Assembly: GCA_000444245.1 (NCBI GenBank)
Contig: ATSW01007563.1
Span: 1-27,586 of the forward strand
Length of the DNA stretch: 27,586 bases
Reading direction: 5' to 3'
Source of the DNA: Botryllus schlosseri
Lineage: Eukaryota; Chordata; Ascidiacea; Stolidobranchia; Styelidae
Shown: positions 12,101 through 18,655 of the stretch, one piece after another
Layout of the letters: each line of letters opens with the position of its first letter
Numbering within the stretch: position 1 is the stretch's first letter
Position numbers and translations under genes: made by a program
The notes under the pieces: model-generated
The model's input: only the letters and a program-made list of their open reading frames with translations
Told to the model about the DNA's origin: nothing
The model's database searches: none

Positions 12101-15100
12101 TTACCCTGTTACTCCTTCCAAATGCTTCAAGTATTTGTTTTTGCTGTGGTGGTGGTGTGTTTTAGCGCTTTCTGACACCTGTACTGTGTGGAATGTAAGC
12201 ATTTAAAGCCGCTTCGTTTGTTTGTTTGATAAATACCCAGTCTGTTAAGGAATTCACATATCTAGTTGAGAATGAATGTCTTTCAACTTGGACAGGTTTA
12301 ATATCCTGTCTGGTGTATTCTGACATGGGTTTTTGCGTCAATTTCATTTCATGAAATTGTGTTTAATCAACTCTCTGAATAAACTCTTTGATGGTTGCTA
12401 GCCATATGGCAACCTGTAATATTTGCCTCATCACTAAATTCCGGATGTGTTTTGGATATACTTATAACATACATTTTAGTAATGTGTTCATAATAAAGAT
12501 ATATTAACACGAGAAGCTTCCGAGTGATACTTTTCACTATCGTTATCCCCAATATGGAAAATCTCTTATCGGAAATATTTTTTTGGCACAAGAGGTCGTA
12601 AGCAAGGTAGTTACTCACTCGTTGGTCAGTAACAAAGTATTTCTACTTCCACCTGAACCAGTTTTTGGCCGGATTACTTACTTTAACAATTTGGATTTTG
12701 CAACGGGGAAAGCATTTTTTGGGATAAGTTTAAAAGACTTTGGTGAATGAACGAGTGAAATATTCCCCATATCATGGCAACTGTATACACTCAAGAAGCT
12801 TTTACCTACGTATTTCTTGTGTCATTAGACATTTTCTGTTACTCGCAGAGCCACCTCAGATTAACCACTCAAACTTTTTAGACACACCCCCTCTTTAAGA
12901 TATTGAAAACCAGAATGCTAGCAATCCCAACGGATAGTTTGATGGCGTGGAAGGTTAAGACTGTTGATGAGAGAATTCTAAAATATAGAATTCGCACTAT
13001 ACACAGAGCAACAACTATGAATTGGCGGTAAATCGCGCAGAGGGCGAAAAATATTCTCAGTCGACCATAGCTTCGCGTCCCCCTTTAGAACCTTTCACGC
13101 CCCCCCAGTTTGAGAACCGCAGAACCAGAAGTACTAGAGCCACTACAACCCTCGACCAAATCTACTTTTTGACACTAGTTCTGGTTACCCTCGAGATTTT
13201 TGCTGAACCCGATATGGGCCGCATGTGTCATTGCGATAAAATCTGCATATAATCCTGGTGATTGCGGTCTGCAACCTGTGGCCCTTTTCAGCGACCAAGT
13301 GTCTCCCAGTTCGACCCTGTGCAAAGTCTACCAGATCTGCCCGATCCTCACCAATAACAAAGACAAACGAGGCCTGGCGTTGGACGGTCAGCTGAAGCAC
13401 GAAGACACGAACCTGGCCTCGAGCACTATGTGGGTATTGCGGCGTATCGAACGGTGGTTGGAGTGGTAATGGGTTGCTGTTTGGTTTAGAATCAAGGACG
13501 GGGTGCCCAGGGAAAATCTGGGAATCATCGTCATGTACAAAGTCAAAGTCAAGCTGGTGATGGGCGGATTGGGAGGGTACGCGGTTTTATTCATTATTCT
13601 AGTTATACTCGCTGGGAGACTTGGTTTGTTTATGAAGTCTCACATACGCTGCGTCATATCTATTTCATAATTAATAGGCTTTTGGAAGTACAGAACTTGA
13701 ATATAGCAACAAATAATATATTCATGTTGCCAAATTTATTCCACTCGAAGCTTTTCGACTGACTCTCATCAGGAGCGAACGCCTGTAATGAGGTTCAGTA
13801 AATTAGAAATATAACGTCACAACGGCAGAATTCTTACTACAAAATTTGAAAAGTGGCCTGAGAGCTGTTTTGAGCTGGCGACCCTGTTGTGAAGACTATA
13901 ATGGTAAGATATGTAGTATAATGTATGTGGATGTAATATGAATAATTGAATATTATATGAATGATTTGGGATATTTACTCCGTCAAACTCAGTGAAAGAA
14001 GTCGCCATGCAAAAAAAAATACAATTTAAAAGCAAAGCAAACATGAACAAAATTTCTAGTAGGCAAGGAAGTAGATTGTACAGTTATTATTTTCATGCGC
14101 TTTACGCTTCCCTTCAGAGAATGCAGCCTGGAACTGCCGGTGTCTCTGATGCACCCTATGCCGGCGCCAGATCCAGACGCGGCTCCACCGTCGTCCAGCA
14201 GCAGTAAGAAGTCAGAACAAAAACCCGCGTCGAAGGGGGAGAAGACACCGCCTAGCGGCGATGCTGGCGACGATCCAGTGCTCGCACCGAACCTCATCTC
14301 ATTCGACACCAAGTAAGTTCCCAGTATTTCTAGAGCCAGTGACGGAGGACGTGGCTAACCACGTTTAAGATGCACCTGTAGATTTACCATGCTTAGCAAT
14401 TCATTATATTTTCGGTGTAATCAGCGTTGGTGCTCAAGTATGATAATCACCTGTGGCTTTACCAAGCTATGCCTTGTTGATTTCATTGTCAGAGTAGTCC
14501 ACATTGGTACTCGAGTGGAAGTAGAAGTGCCAGCATAACTTTCTACTTGGCTACAAGCGCGAGTAGTGAATTGTGATAGGCTGACATTGCTACTCGCCTA
14601 TAAGACGTGTCTACTGGGTGATTTTTTGTAATTGTTATGACAGTTTCGCTTGTAAAAGTGTAAAATGTGAGTACGGTTGCCAAATATCTGTTACGCATAA
14701 GTATACCAAAACCATGATCACATTAATAGTACGAGTAGGAGAATCTGCTTGAGCCCTCTGAAAAAGGACTTCGCCGCTGTCCACCTAAGTTTGTCAGTGC
14801 AGCGAGAATGCTGTCGAGGATCGCAGCCAGACCCATTTACCGACTGGTTCACATTAGTGGCTTCCCCGAGGTCTTTCTCTTTTGAGTTCTCGAGTATTTT
14901 TTTTTGCCAGGGACGAACCCGATGACATCGTGTTTGAAGATTTCGCTCGAATGCGTCTCCGTGATGCGCAAGGTACGCTACATTGATCTCTTCCGTGTTT
15001 TTACTAAGTTTTCCTGAAACGATGACTCGCAACGCCTTGGCGATCTGGTGACTTTGAGAATCAAAAATAATACCAACATCAATCGCGTACATTTATTACA

Positions 15101-16798
15101 ATGATACATGCGATAGCTTCAACTCCTGTGTCGTGATTGGACGTAAATCGTGATTTGAACAATGCGATTTTGAAATCGTCTATCGCTACACCCGAAGGCT
15201 TCCATTCCGGAAAGATGGCTTCGATCGCTGATAGTCCCTTTCTAATAGGCTGATTTCAACATAATGGTCTGGTTACGATCAATGCTAGTGTAGTCCTATG
15301 TGTACAAAACTTGTAATTTGGCCTTCAATCGGTGAAATTTGTAAGTCGCTGTATTAGCAGCCCCGATTAAACTGTGCCCCACGGGGGAAACCGCACACAG
15401 AATTGTAGTTCAGCCCGCATTCGACGTCAAGAATAATCTGAAAGTTCTTGTATAGTGGTCCCGATTAAATTGTGTCTGCCGGGACGACCGTTCACAGACC
15501 TTCCGCGACTGATGTCAAGAATACTCTGTAAGTTCCTGTGTTGGCAACCCCGATTACATTGTATCAGCGGGAAATTTCGGAGACCCAAAATAGGGTACCG
15601 AGATTTATCCCGATGCATTATATGCGTTAATGCGTTGATCAATGTCTTGTTTTAGTGCCAAAACTTTGGCGCCGTAGGCCCTTGGGTCTCCTAGGAAACT
15701 CTGATTCGGTAACCCGCGTAGAATTATGTTTTATGTTTTACGACCTGCATTTCCCCGTCTTTCTCAGCTGTTTAAGAGCGGCCCTTCAACGTTACTCGCC
15801 AGCATGGATGTTTAGTCAATGCACGAATTCGATCTTCATTGTGACTCGACGTAGACTTGCGTGTTGTCCGCCGTTGGGACGTTTTCTTGTTTGTGTGACC
15901 GTTCGCGTTTTCTCACCGTCGATTTGCGGAAGGACTCGGGTCTCGGCGATAAAGGCTCGAGAGCGCGGATGTCTTGCGTTGGCTTGGCACGAAAAGTTGT
16001 TTTCTTTGACGCAGGACTGCATTTTTACGATGATGTTATGGATTGTTATCGTTTGGCATGTTGGCTGCTGCCGGCCCTCCTTGTTTTCCGGATCAAGTGT
16101 ACTCTCTTATCCACGGCCATCGCCAATCCGGGTCAAAATTTAGGTGTTTCATGTGATCGTCAACTATGTTCTCCATGAAACTTAATGTATACAGTAGTAT
16201 AGTATATTCCACATTGATATCAACCCGAATTTTTTCGGCCGACACTCATCAGGGTCAATCGTCAGCAACTAGTAGGGATTTCAAAAAGAACTTTGTTTAT
16301 CAACAGTTGTGTATCAAGTTCTTATGAAATCTCTGCTAACCTCGCCTTGAGCCAGGGACCAGGGTTGTCATGACTCGAGTCGAGTCTTATTTGTGTATTG
16401 ACTCGACTTGTACTCGAGTCGTTGTGCATGACTCGACGAATTCTATATGATTTGGTAAAGTCTCGTGTATTGGGACCGGTTATTTAAAAATAGGCACAAT
16501 TTCGTATTTTGAATAAACATGTTTGGAGTGAGAAAAATCAGTATATTATGCATCCGAGGCCTTGGATATCACCCAAGAGTTCCGCAGAAGTGGGCTTAAC
16601 TTGACTTGGACTCAGTATTCGACAGTAAACACTTTGACTTGGTCTCAAGCCGTTGGTCCCTGACTTCGACCCGGACTTGATTTGGTGATGAAGGGAATAT
16701 GACTCTATTCTCTTGGTTACAACCCTAATCCTACGGTACCCAACCAAACTCTAAAGTAACCCTACCCCTCCATTGCAGATATCGAGTTCCATGGATGA
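70..16798 (+). CDS. ARRB1: Beta-arrestin gene, 3' part (at least 8 coding exons; N-terminus outside window)
   Basis: Non-visual arrestins bind phosphorylated, activated GPCRs at the plasma membrane, uncouple G proteins, and link receptors to clathrin and AP2 for endocytosis. Eight AG/GT-bounded exons join in frame (1006 nt) into an arrestin from about residue 86 of the mammalian protein to the C-tail. Landmarks in order: [11 protein letters not shown], the CGVDY strand, RKVQYAP with the phosphate-sensor Arg, [20 protein letters not shown], the lariat loop [17 protein letters not shown] with both polar-core Asp residues, [17 protein letters not shown], a Ser/Pro/Lys linker, clathrin-box-like LISFD, and the AP2 motif [11 protein letters not shown]. 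Basic residues known as inositol-phosphate ligands in mammalian beta-arrestin (HKR, ISVRQ, QYKCP, YKVKVK) are kept. LISFD plus the AP2 motif argue for a beta-type rather than a visual arrestin. I see no frameshift or stop within the exons, so the gene looks functional. The identity is very secure; the last exon is not. Confidence 0.95.
172..1326 (+). other. Intron sequence, 5' part of the 5.96-kb intron
   Basis: Unique AT-rich intron sequence with no recognisable gene. The short open frame at 643-834 shows no domain. One exon-like segment (620-651) is flanked by good splice signals but contains an in-frame stop, and is discussed as a finding. Confidence 0.6.
1327..2111. mobile_element. hAT-like element with CAGTGGTTCT terminal repeats
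   Basis: The left end reads CAGTGGTTCTCAACCGG; the right end, reversed, reads CAGTGGTTCTTAACG. This terminus is common among hAT transposons. The flanking octamers TACTAATT and TGCCAATT match at six of eight positions, which fits a decayed 8-bp target duplication. The element is about 785 bp, has no recognisable transposase, and its right half holds unresolved bases. Confidence 0.75.
1791..2190. other. Stretch with scattered unresolved bases (N)
   Basis: About fifteen single or double N positions occur between 1791 and 2190. They fall mostly inside the hAT-like element and continue a little past it. This suggests collapsed or polymorphic repeat copies in the assembly rather than a true gap. 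Confidence 0.8.
2413..3347 (+). repeat. Left arm of the foldback element
   Basis: Inverted partner of 4286-5234. The first ~60 bases are identical to the partner's outer end. Differences inside are mostly single substitutions and short indels. The inner limit is where the shared CTTCTGAGGCCTTCA ends. Confidence 0.9.
2898..3080 (-). pseudogene. Transposase-like C-terminal remnant, left arm
   Basis: On the minus strand the left arm reads [20 protein letters not shown], then [15 protein letters not shown], a stop codon, [17 protein letters not shown], and a final stop at 2898-2900. This is a better-preserved version of the right-arm remnant. The two disagree at several residues, as expected for separately decaying copies. 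It is non-functional because of the stop and the loss of everything upstream. Confidence 0.7.
3351..3674. repeat. Short direct and inverted repeats in the foldback loop
   Basis: A unit of about 105 bp (TGTGCATTTT, CAAACCATGAC, AAAATAAAC, ATTGA-CAAGATATTTC, GATGACTCTGTCGCACATAG) occurs at 3365-3469 and again at 3503-3613. An inverted copy of its first 45 bases follows directly at 3614-3659. Outer flanks at 3351-3371 and 3653-3674 are inverse to each other. The 119-codon open frame here comes from this repetition and is not a gene. Confidence 0.8.
3715..4178 (+). mobile_element. Nested hAT-like MITE (TAGGGCTGGGCA ends), intact boundaries
   Basis: The left end TAGGGCTGGGCAAAATCGAG and right end ATTGTGCCCAGCCCTA are inverted repeats. 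Both lead into degenerate arrays of CGAGT/ACTCG. The flanking octamer GTTACAAA is identical on both sides (3707-3714 and 4179-4186), which proves insertion into the foldback loop. At 464 bp it has no coding capacity. The perfect target duplication and clean ends make it one of the younger insertions in the window. Related copies lie at 7500-7853 and 22111-23281. Confidence 0.92.
4286..5234 (-). repeat. Right arm of the foldback element
   Basis: Inverted partner of 2413-3347. It starts at TGAAGGCCTCAGAAG, just inside a short (GAT)n run, and ends at CACTCCACCCTA. The arm contains both the terminal repeat and the coding remnant, so the duplication that made the foldback took in more than the transposon tip. 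Confidence 0.9.
4425..4749 (+). pseudogene. Transposase-like C-terminal remnant, right arm
   Basis: An open frame at 4425-4661 reads [20 protein letters not shown], then [12 protein letters not shown] and [20 protein letters not shown]. In a second frame, [20 protein letters not shown] follows. The order EPP...LS...HPxHxQAVER...VTEAS...V.G...RDGxIR...SR recalls the C-terminus of a transposase-like protein family seen in many invertebrate genomes. I recognise the motif but cannot name the family with certainty. The copy is frameshifted and carries a stop near 4660, so it is dead. Confidence 0.7.
5243..5638 (+). other. Intron sequence without recognised features
   Basis: AT-rich intron between the foldback element and the hammerhead-core repeat. 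The small open frames on both strands have no recognisable domain and no splice context. I see nothing in it. Confidence 0.6.
5639..5775 (-). repeat. Dispersed repeat with hammerhead-like core, copy 1
   Basis: Read on the minus strand, 5720-5701 gives CTGACGAGTTTCAGCCGAAA, matching the hammerhead pattern CTGANGA...GAAA. The flanks are shared with copies at 13679-13800 and 16186-16315: GGTACAGAACTTCAATAT on one side, GTCAGCAACTAGTAG and TATCAACA on the other. The repeat resembles ends of Penelope-like elements or retrozyme-type repeats, but stem II pairs poorly. Confidence 0.5.
6129..6256 (+). CDS. ARRB1: Beta-arrestin exon 2 of the window (CGVDY strand)
   Basis: The acceptor TTTTTTTAATTCCAG ends at 6128 and the donor is GTACTT at 6257. 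The 128-nt exon enters in phase 0 and leaves two bases of an Arg codon. It encodes [20 protein letters not shown], then [22 protein letters not shown]. The EEKLHKR segment keeps the Lys/Lys/Arg trio known in mammalian beta-arrestins to touch inositol hexakisphosphate in the N-domain. Confidence 0.95.
7057..7192 (+). CDS. ARRB1: Beta-arrestin exon 3 of the window (polar-core Arg, RKVQYAP)
   Basis: The acceptor CCCCTTTTTAG ends at 7056 and the donor is GTGTGA at 7193. The 136-nt exon completes the split Arg codon and ends in phase 0. It encodes [18 protein letters not shown], then the interdomain region and [17 protein letters not shown]. The Arg in AIRKVQ is the position of the phosphate sensor in the polar core of arrestins. 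An open frame on the opposite strand here (7033-7596) is a shadow. Confidence 0.95.
7500..7853 (+). mobile_element. Truncated copy of the TAGGGCTGGGCA MITE family
   Basis: It begins TAGAGCTGGGCAAAATCATG and follows the order of the 3715-4178 element: GTACCTGAGT, TGATGTCATAACAG, then TTTCAAGGCTTCCATAGTTG near the right. It is more divergent. It breaks off at 7853, where another element end (CAGGGGACGCC) begins, so its right quarter is missing or displaced. Confidence 0.65.
7854..7930 (+). mobile_element. hAT-like terminus fragment inserted into the preceding MITE
   Basis: CAGGGGACGCCTACTCAAAA followed by GGTCGCGGGCCA is the typical look of a hAT-type end (CAGGGG...GCGGGCCA). It starts exactly where the host MITE is interrupted. 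I could not find the matching right end or a target duplication, so the right limit is a guess. Confidence 0.45.
7931..9479 (+). other. Intron sequence without recognised features
   Basis: Long AT-rich part of the 3.6-kb intron. It may include the body of the element that starts at 7854, but no matching terminus was found. Open frames at 8507-8731, 8824-9054 and 9057-9242 have no recognisable domain. Confidence 0.5.
9480..9655 (-). repeat. Decayed solo end related to the foldback element
   Basis: The order ...ATATCAAGTG...GAAATCAAA-TTTTTCCATTTTTCA at 9592-9652 parallels the outer right end of the foldback (5174-5228). Upstream pieces (AATTTTTATGAGGACCAC, AATTATACTCTGCACAATT) match it loosely. 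It looks like an old, strongly diverged terminal fragment. Identity is low, so confidence is limited. Confidence 0.35.
10368..10770. mobile_element. hAT-like MITE with CAGGGTTGTAA ends and ACTCGAGTC arrays
   Basis: The left end CGGGGTTGTAAAGACCCGAGTC and right end CTCCGTTACAACCCTG are inverted repeats enclosing GACTCGAGTC-type arrays. The flanking octamers GTGTCTGT and GAGTCTGC agree at six of eight positions. The same family recurs at 16360-16727 and 27554-27586, sharing an internal ATTAGTATATTAT-like block. It ends 28 bp before exon 4, so the branch point probably lies in or beside it. Confidence 0.85.
10799..10956 (+). CDS. ARRB1: Beta-arrestin exon 4 of the window (start of the C-domain)
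   Basis: The acceptor TTTTTGTTTTCAG ends at 10798 and the donor GTAAGT starts at 10957. The 158-nt exon enters in phase 0 and leaves two bases of an Asp codon. It encodes [20 protein letters not shown], then [20 protein letters not shown] and [10 protein letters not shown]. The basic residues of ISVRQ and QYKCP correspond to the C-domain inositol-phosphate site known in mammals. A MITE ends only 28 bp upstream of this exon. Confidence 0.96.
10957..12860 (+). other. Intron sequence without recognised features
   Basis: Most of the 2.3-kb intron after exon 4. It is AT-rich, with short open frames at 11725-11916 (-), 12162-12347 (-) and 12367-12618 (-) lacking recognisable domains. I see no element ends here. 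Confidence 0.6.
12863..13122. mobile_element. Decayed hAT-like MITE upstream of exon 5
   Basis: The left side reads ACCACTCAAACTTTTTAGAC then ACACCCCC. The right side, reversed, reads GCGGTTCTCAAACTGGGGGG. Both resemble the common hAT start CAGTGGTTCTCAAACTTTT. The ends are eroded and I find no clear target duplication. It lies about 170 bp before exon 5. Confidence 0.5.
13292..13429 (+). CDS. ARRB1: Beta-arrestin exon 5 of the window (lariat loop)
   Basis: The acceptor GGCCCTTTTCAG ends at 13291; the donor GTGGGT starts at 13430. The 138-nt exon completes the Asp codon and leaves two bases (AT). It encodes [20 protein letters not shown], then [20 protein letters not shown] and LASST. The two Asp residues in LALDG and KHEDT are the polar-core pair that holds arrestin in its basal state, so the activation switch is intact. 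Confidence 0.96.
13430..13489 (+). other. 60-bp mini-intron between exons 5 and 6
   Basis: It runs from GTGGGT to TTTGGTTTAG. Splicing it restores the conserved NLASST...[10 protein letters not shown] continuity; without it the frame hits a stop. It is by far the shortest intron among ones of 541 bp to 6 kb. Confidence 0.93.
13490..13576 (+). CDS. ARRB1: Beta-arrestin exon 6 of the window (YKVKVKL strand)
   Basis: The acceptor TTTGGTTTAG ends at 13489, after an intron of only 60 bp. The donor is GTACGC at 13577. The 87-nt exon encodes [20 protein letters not shown], then [10 protein letters not shown] across the junction, aligning with [19 protein letters not shown] in mammals. The eight-residue insert LLGDLASS, which is an optional exon in mammalian ARRB1, is absent here. 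Confidence 0.95.
13679..13800 (-). repeat. Dispersed repeat with hammerhead-like core, copy 2
   Basis: Minus strand 13772-13753 reads CTGATGAGAGTCAGTCGAAA. It shares GGAAGTACAGAACTTGAATATA with copy 1 on the distal side. In this copy stem II could form two closing pairs (G-C, A-U) over a five-base loop. Confidence 0.5.
14118..14312 (+). CDS. ARRB1: Beta-arrestin exon 7 of the window (end of C-domain, linker, clathrin box)
   Basis: The acceptor CGCTTCCCTTCAG ends at 14117 and the donor GTAAGT starts at 14313. The 195-nt exon encodes [20 protein letters not shown], the last core strand. A disordered linker rich in Ser, Pro, Lys and Ala follows (five Ser in a row, then KKSEQK and [14 protein letters not shown]). 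It ends with [17 protein letters not shown] fits the clathrin-box pattern L-hydrophobic-x-hydrophobic-acidic and stands where mammals have LIELD or LIEFE. Confidence 0.94.
14385..14640. repeat. Possible degenerate copy of the AGTAGAAGTAG repeat family
   Basis: TACTCGAGTGGAAGTAGAAG, CTACTTGGCTACAAG and CGAGTAGTG near 14508-14571 recall the interior of the elements at 21173-21438 and 26779-26972. No clear terminus is seen and the assignment is weak. Confidence 0.25.
14911..14972 (+). CDS. ARRB1: Beta-arrestin exon 8 of the window (AP2-binding motif)
   Basis: A pyrimidine-rich acceptor (TTTTTTTTTTGCCAG) ends at 14910. The exon encodes [20 protein letters not shown] and carries the full adaptin motif D-x-x-F-x-x-F-x-x-x-R, which docks on the AP2 beta appendage. 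A donor GTACGC at 14973 lies where mammalian genes also split the tail, just after RLKG. Without splicing, the frame continues GTLH and stops at 14984-14986, so this could instead be the terminal exon. Confidence 0.93.
15353..15590 (+). repeat. Three-copy degenerate tandem repeat (~90-99 bp unit)
   Basis: The block (C)CCCGATTA-A/C-A-TTGT recurs at 15361, 15460 and 15548. Each is preceded by a GT-A/G-T-T/A-GGCA-like lead. Between copies lies GA-GTCAAGAATA-TCTG-AAGTTC. The unit length is uneven (about 99 then 88), so the array is old. It lies in the last intron. Confidence 0.7.
16186..16315 (-). repeat. Dispersed repeat with hammerhead-like core, copy 3
   Basis: Minus strand 16252-16233 reads CTGATGAGTGTCGGCCGAAA. 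It shares GTCAGCAACTAGTAG and TTTATCAACA with copy 1 on the right side. It lies in the last intron, in the same orientation as the other two copies. Confidence 0.5.
16360..16727. mobile_element. hAT-like MITE, CAGGGTTGTAA family, second copy
   Basis: It begins CAGGGTTGTCATGACTCGAG and ends GGTTACAACCCTA, with GACTCGACTTGTACTCGAGT inside and a conserved AAAAATCAGTATATTATGCA block. No clear target duplication remains. It ends about 50 bp upstream of the proposed last acceptor, much as the copy at 10368-10770 sits before exon 4. Confidence 0.8.
16779..16798 (+). CDS. ARRB1: Candidate terminal exon of beta-arrestin (D-IEFHG-stop)
   Basis: A strong pyrimidine tract (CCCTACCCCTCCATTGCAG) ends at 16778. 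The following bases complete the phase-1 codon left by exon 8 as Asp, then read IEFHG and TGA. The resulting tail, RLRDAQDIEFHG, is short and acidic, as is usual for beta-arrestins. The support is splice-site quality and phase only, because so few residues cannot be tested by homology. Alternatives are the unspliced stop at 14984-14986 or another acceptor, such as the one at 15655. Confidence 0.5.
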
Positions 16799-18655
16799 TC
16801 ACATGAAATGCTATGAATTTTGACATATTGATAGTGAACATTGATTGATGAGGGTCATGGGGAGCATTCGATGTGGATAAGAAAGCACACTAGATCCTGT
16901 TTTCATGCATTTTACCCGGGACTGGGTTTTTGGGATTTGAAATTGCGCTAAATCTGTCTTTCTTTTACAATCCGCTGACTGTAGTAGTGTTTGCGGCGAT
17001 AAGTTTATCGTGTATTTCGCTATTCAGGTTTTGACGACATCGGATTTCGTAACGCCGTCTGAGTTTCGGCCGGGACACGTCTTTTAAAACGTGGGTCGCG
17101 CAAGCTTGGTAATCCGAAGTGTTAGATTTCGTTGCCTGTTCGATGTTTTTTTGCCGTCGAATCAAACCTGTAATCGGTGGTGATCTGCTTTGGAAATGAT
17201 ATGTCGGTCGATGTTAATATCCGGGTTGAAATTGTCACGATAATGAATTTTTGATACAAAGGAAACATATATCTTTAAACCTACGAATGTCGCAGTGAAT
17301 ATGTGAAAGTAACTGGGTGCGATTCAAGCCCATACATTATTCACTTTGTGAACACCGCAGTGTACGTGCGATGATACGTTTCTGCAGGATTATACTCGAA
17401 ATATGTGATTACGAGAGATTTCGAGCTATACGGCAGGGGTGTGCAACCTTCGACCCACAGAAAAAAATAGATTCCAAACGCCTATTTGCAATGGTGTTGG
17501 TTCGTGATTTAGCTCGGTCTGGTACGTTTGAGCTAAGCTCCAGTAGGCTTGGAAACGCTAAAATATGCATACGATTCTTTGCACATATTGTTTTTGACAA
17601 AATGTATTCGATTTTCTGGCAAAACGGCGCGATTTTTTCTTACACCTGTCCATGATAGGTATGTGTAAGCCTGATATCGAATTTTATGGGTTAGTCTCGC
17701 CATCACCACTACCAATTGATAAGGAGATGGTGGGCTTTGCGGCTGCTGCAATTATTATCCATACTTGACCCGTGGCCAGAATGGTTGCACGCCCCTGCGC
17801 TACCGGTACACGGACCGTCGGTAGGCGGCATGATGTTGTTTTATTTGTCAGACCTGATTTGAAATTGGAATCTTCACCTTGAATTTTATCATTTTTTACG
17901 TTTGAATTGATTTCAGTCCTATTTTACTATGATTTGAAGCTTGCCCGCGTCGATAAACCGTGTCCAGGGTAACCGCGAAATTGAGGTACCATCTGGCCTG
18001 ACAAATTGCGTTGGTTCATTCCATAAATTAAAAAAATTCCGGTACTGTGCCGCCATGAATTTTCTCACATAACCAATATGGTTTTGTACACGAAGAAAAA
18101 GCGAAATATAATGCATTCTCCCTATTTGCCACAAATCGTGTAACATGAGTTTTTTGCTCTCGCATATTGCTGAATAACTTTTAATGAATTTACAGTTAGT
18201 AATGTCTGTACACATGTGCCTTATGATTCGTAGTTGTACGGCCCTAATACAGTAATAACCCCATATCTCATAAATATTATTTAATCGTGTTGTGTGTTTT
18301 TTTTCTAGTTTTATTGTCGTGCAAGCTCGCAGCATGTTCTGATCTTATACGTGTTATCGTTGGTTACGTTACGATATGTGTAGTTGTCACTCTGAGCAAG
18401 TGTGTTATATGAAGTGTTGCGTCGCTCATTTATGCTGTCGGAAGTGCCGTGATTATCTTTGTTAATGTTGAGTGTTACGCTGGGACACATATGGTGGGGT
18501 GATCAACAAAGGCTTCAGAATGGGGCGATTACAAGGTCATGGCCCTAAATATATTACAGTCGTGAAGAGTTTAATCTATTGTGGCCGTGATGTTATGTAG
18601 AAATGTTCCCTTATAAGGTGGCCGTTGGGCAATAAATAAACAGACTGGTCACTCG
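16799..18655 (+). other. Possible 3' untranslated region with poly(A) signal at 18631-18640
   Basis: No recognisable coding region follows the proposed stop. A doubled poly(A) signal (AATAAATAAA) sits at 18631-18640 and could end the transcript about 15-25 bases later. A 364-bp MITE lies inside (17434-17797). Small open frames at 17317-17655 (+) and 17919-18335 (-) have no recognisable domain. The assignment rests on position and the signal only; an earlier cleavage site is possible. Confidence 0.35.
17434..17797. mobile_element. hAT-like MITE with CAGGGGTGTGCAACC ends
   Basis: The left end CAGGGGTGTGCAACCTTCGA and reversed right end CAGGGGCGTGCAACCATTCT are clear inverted repeats. The flanks CTATACGG and CGCTACCG agree at five of eight positions. 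It is 364 bp with no coding capacity and lies in the presumed 3' untranslated region. Confidence 0.8.

Noticed and set aside
13269-13284. CTGCAACCTGTGGCCC at the exon 5 acceptor, resembling a hAT end
   Set aside because: There is no partner end or duplication; the match may be chance or an old relic, and the acceptor function is certain from the protein alignment.
14095-14316. Start codon at 14095 suggesting a separate small gene
   Set aside because: The frame is arrestin exon 7 read through its acceptor; the real exon begins at 14118.
15655-16143. 162-codon plus-strand frame starting right after an acceptor-like TTTTAG
   Set aside because: It is in phase with exon 8 but shows no arrestin or other domain, and would add a long Cys/Arg-rich tail unlike any beta-arrestin. 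I keep it only as an alternative ending.
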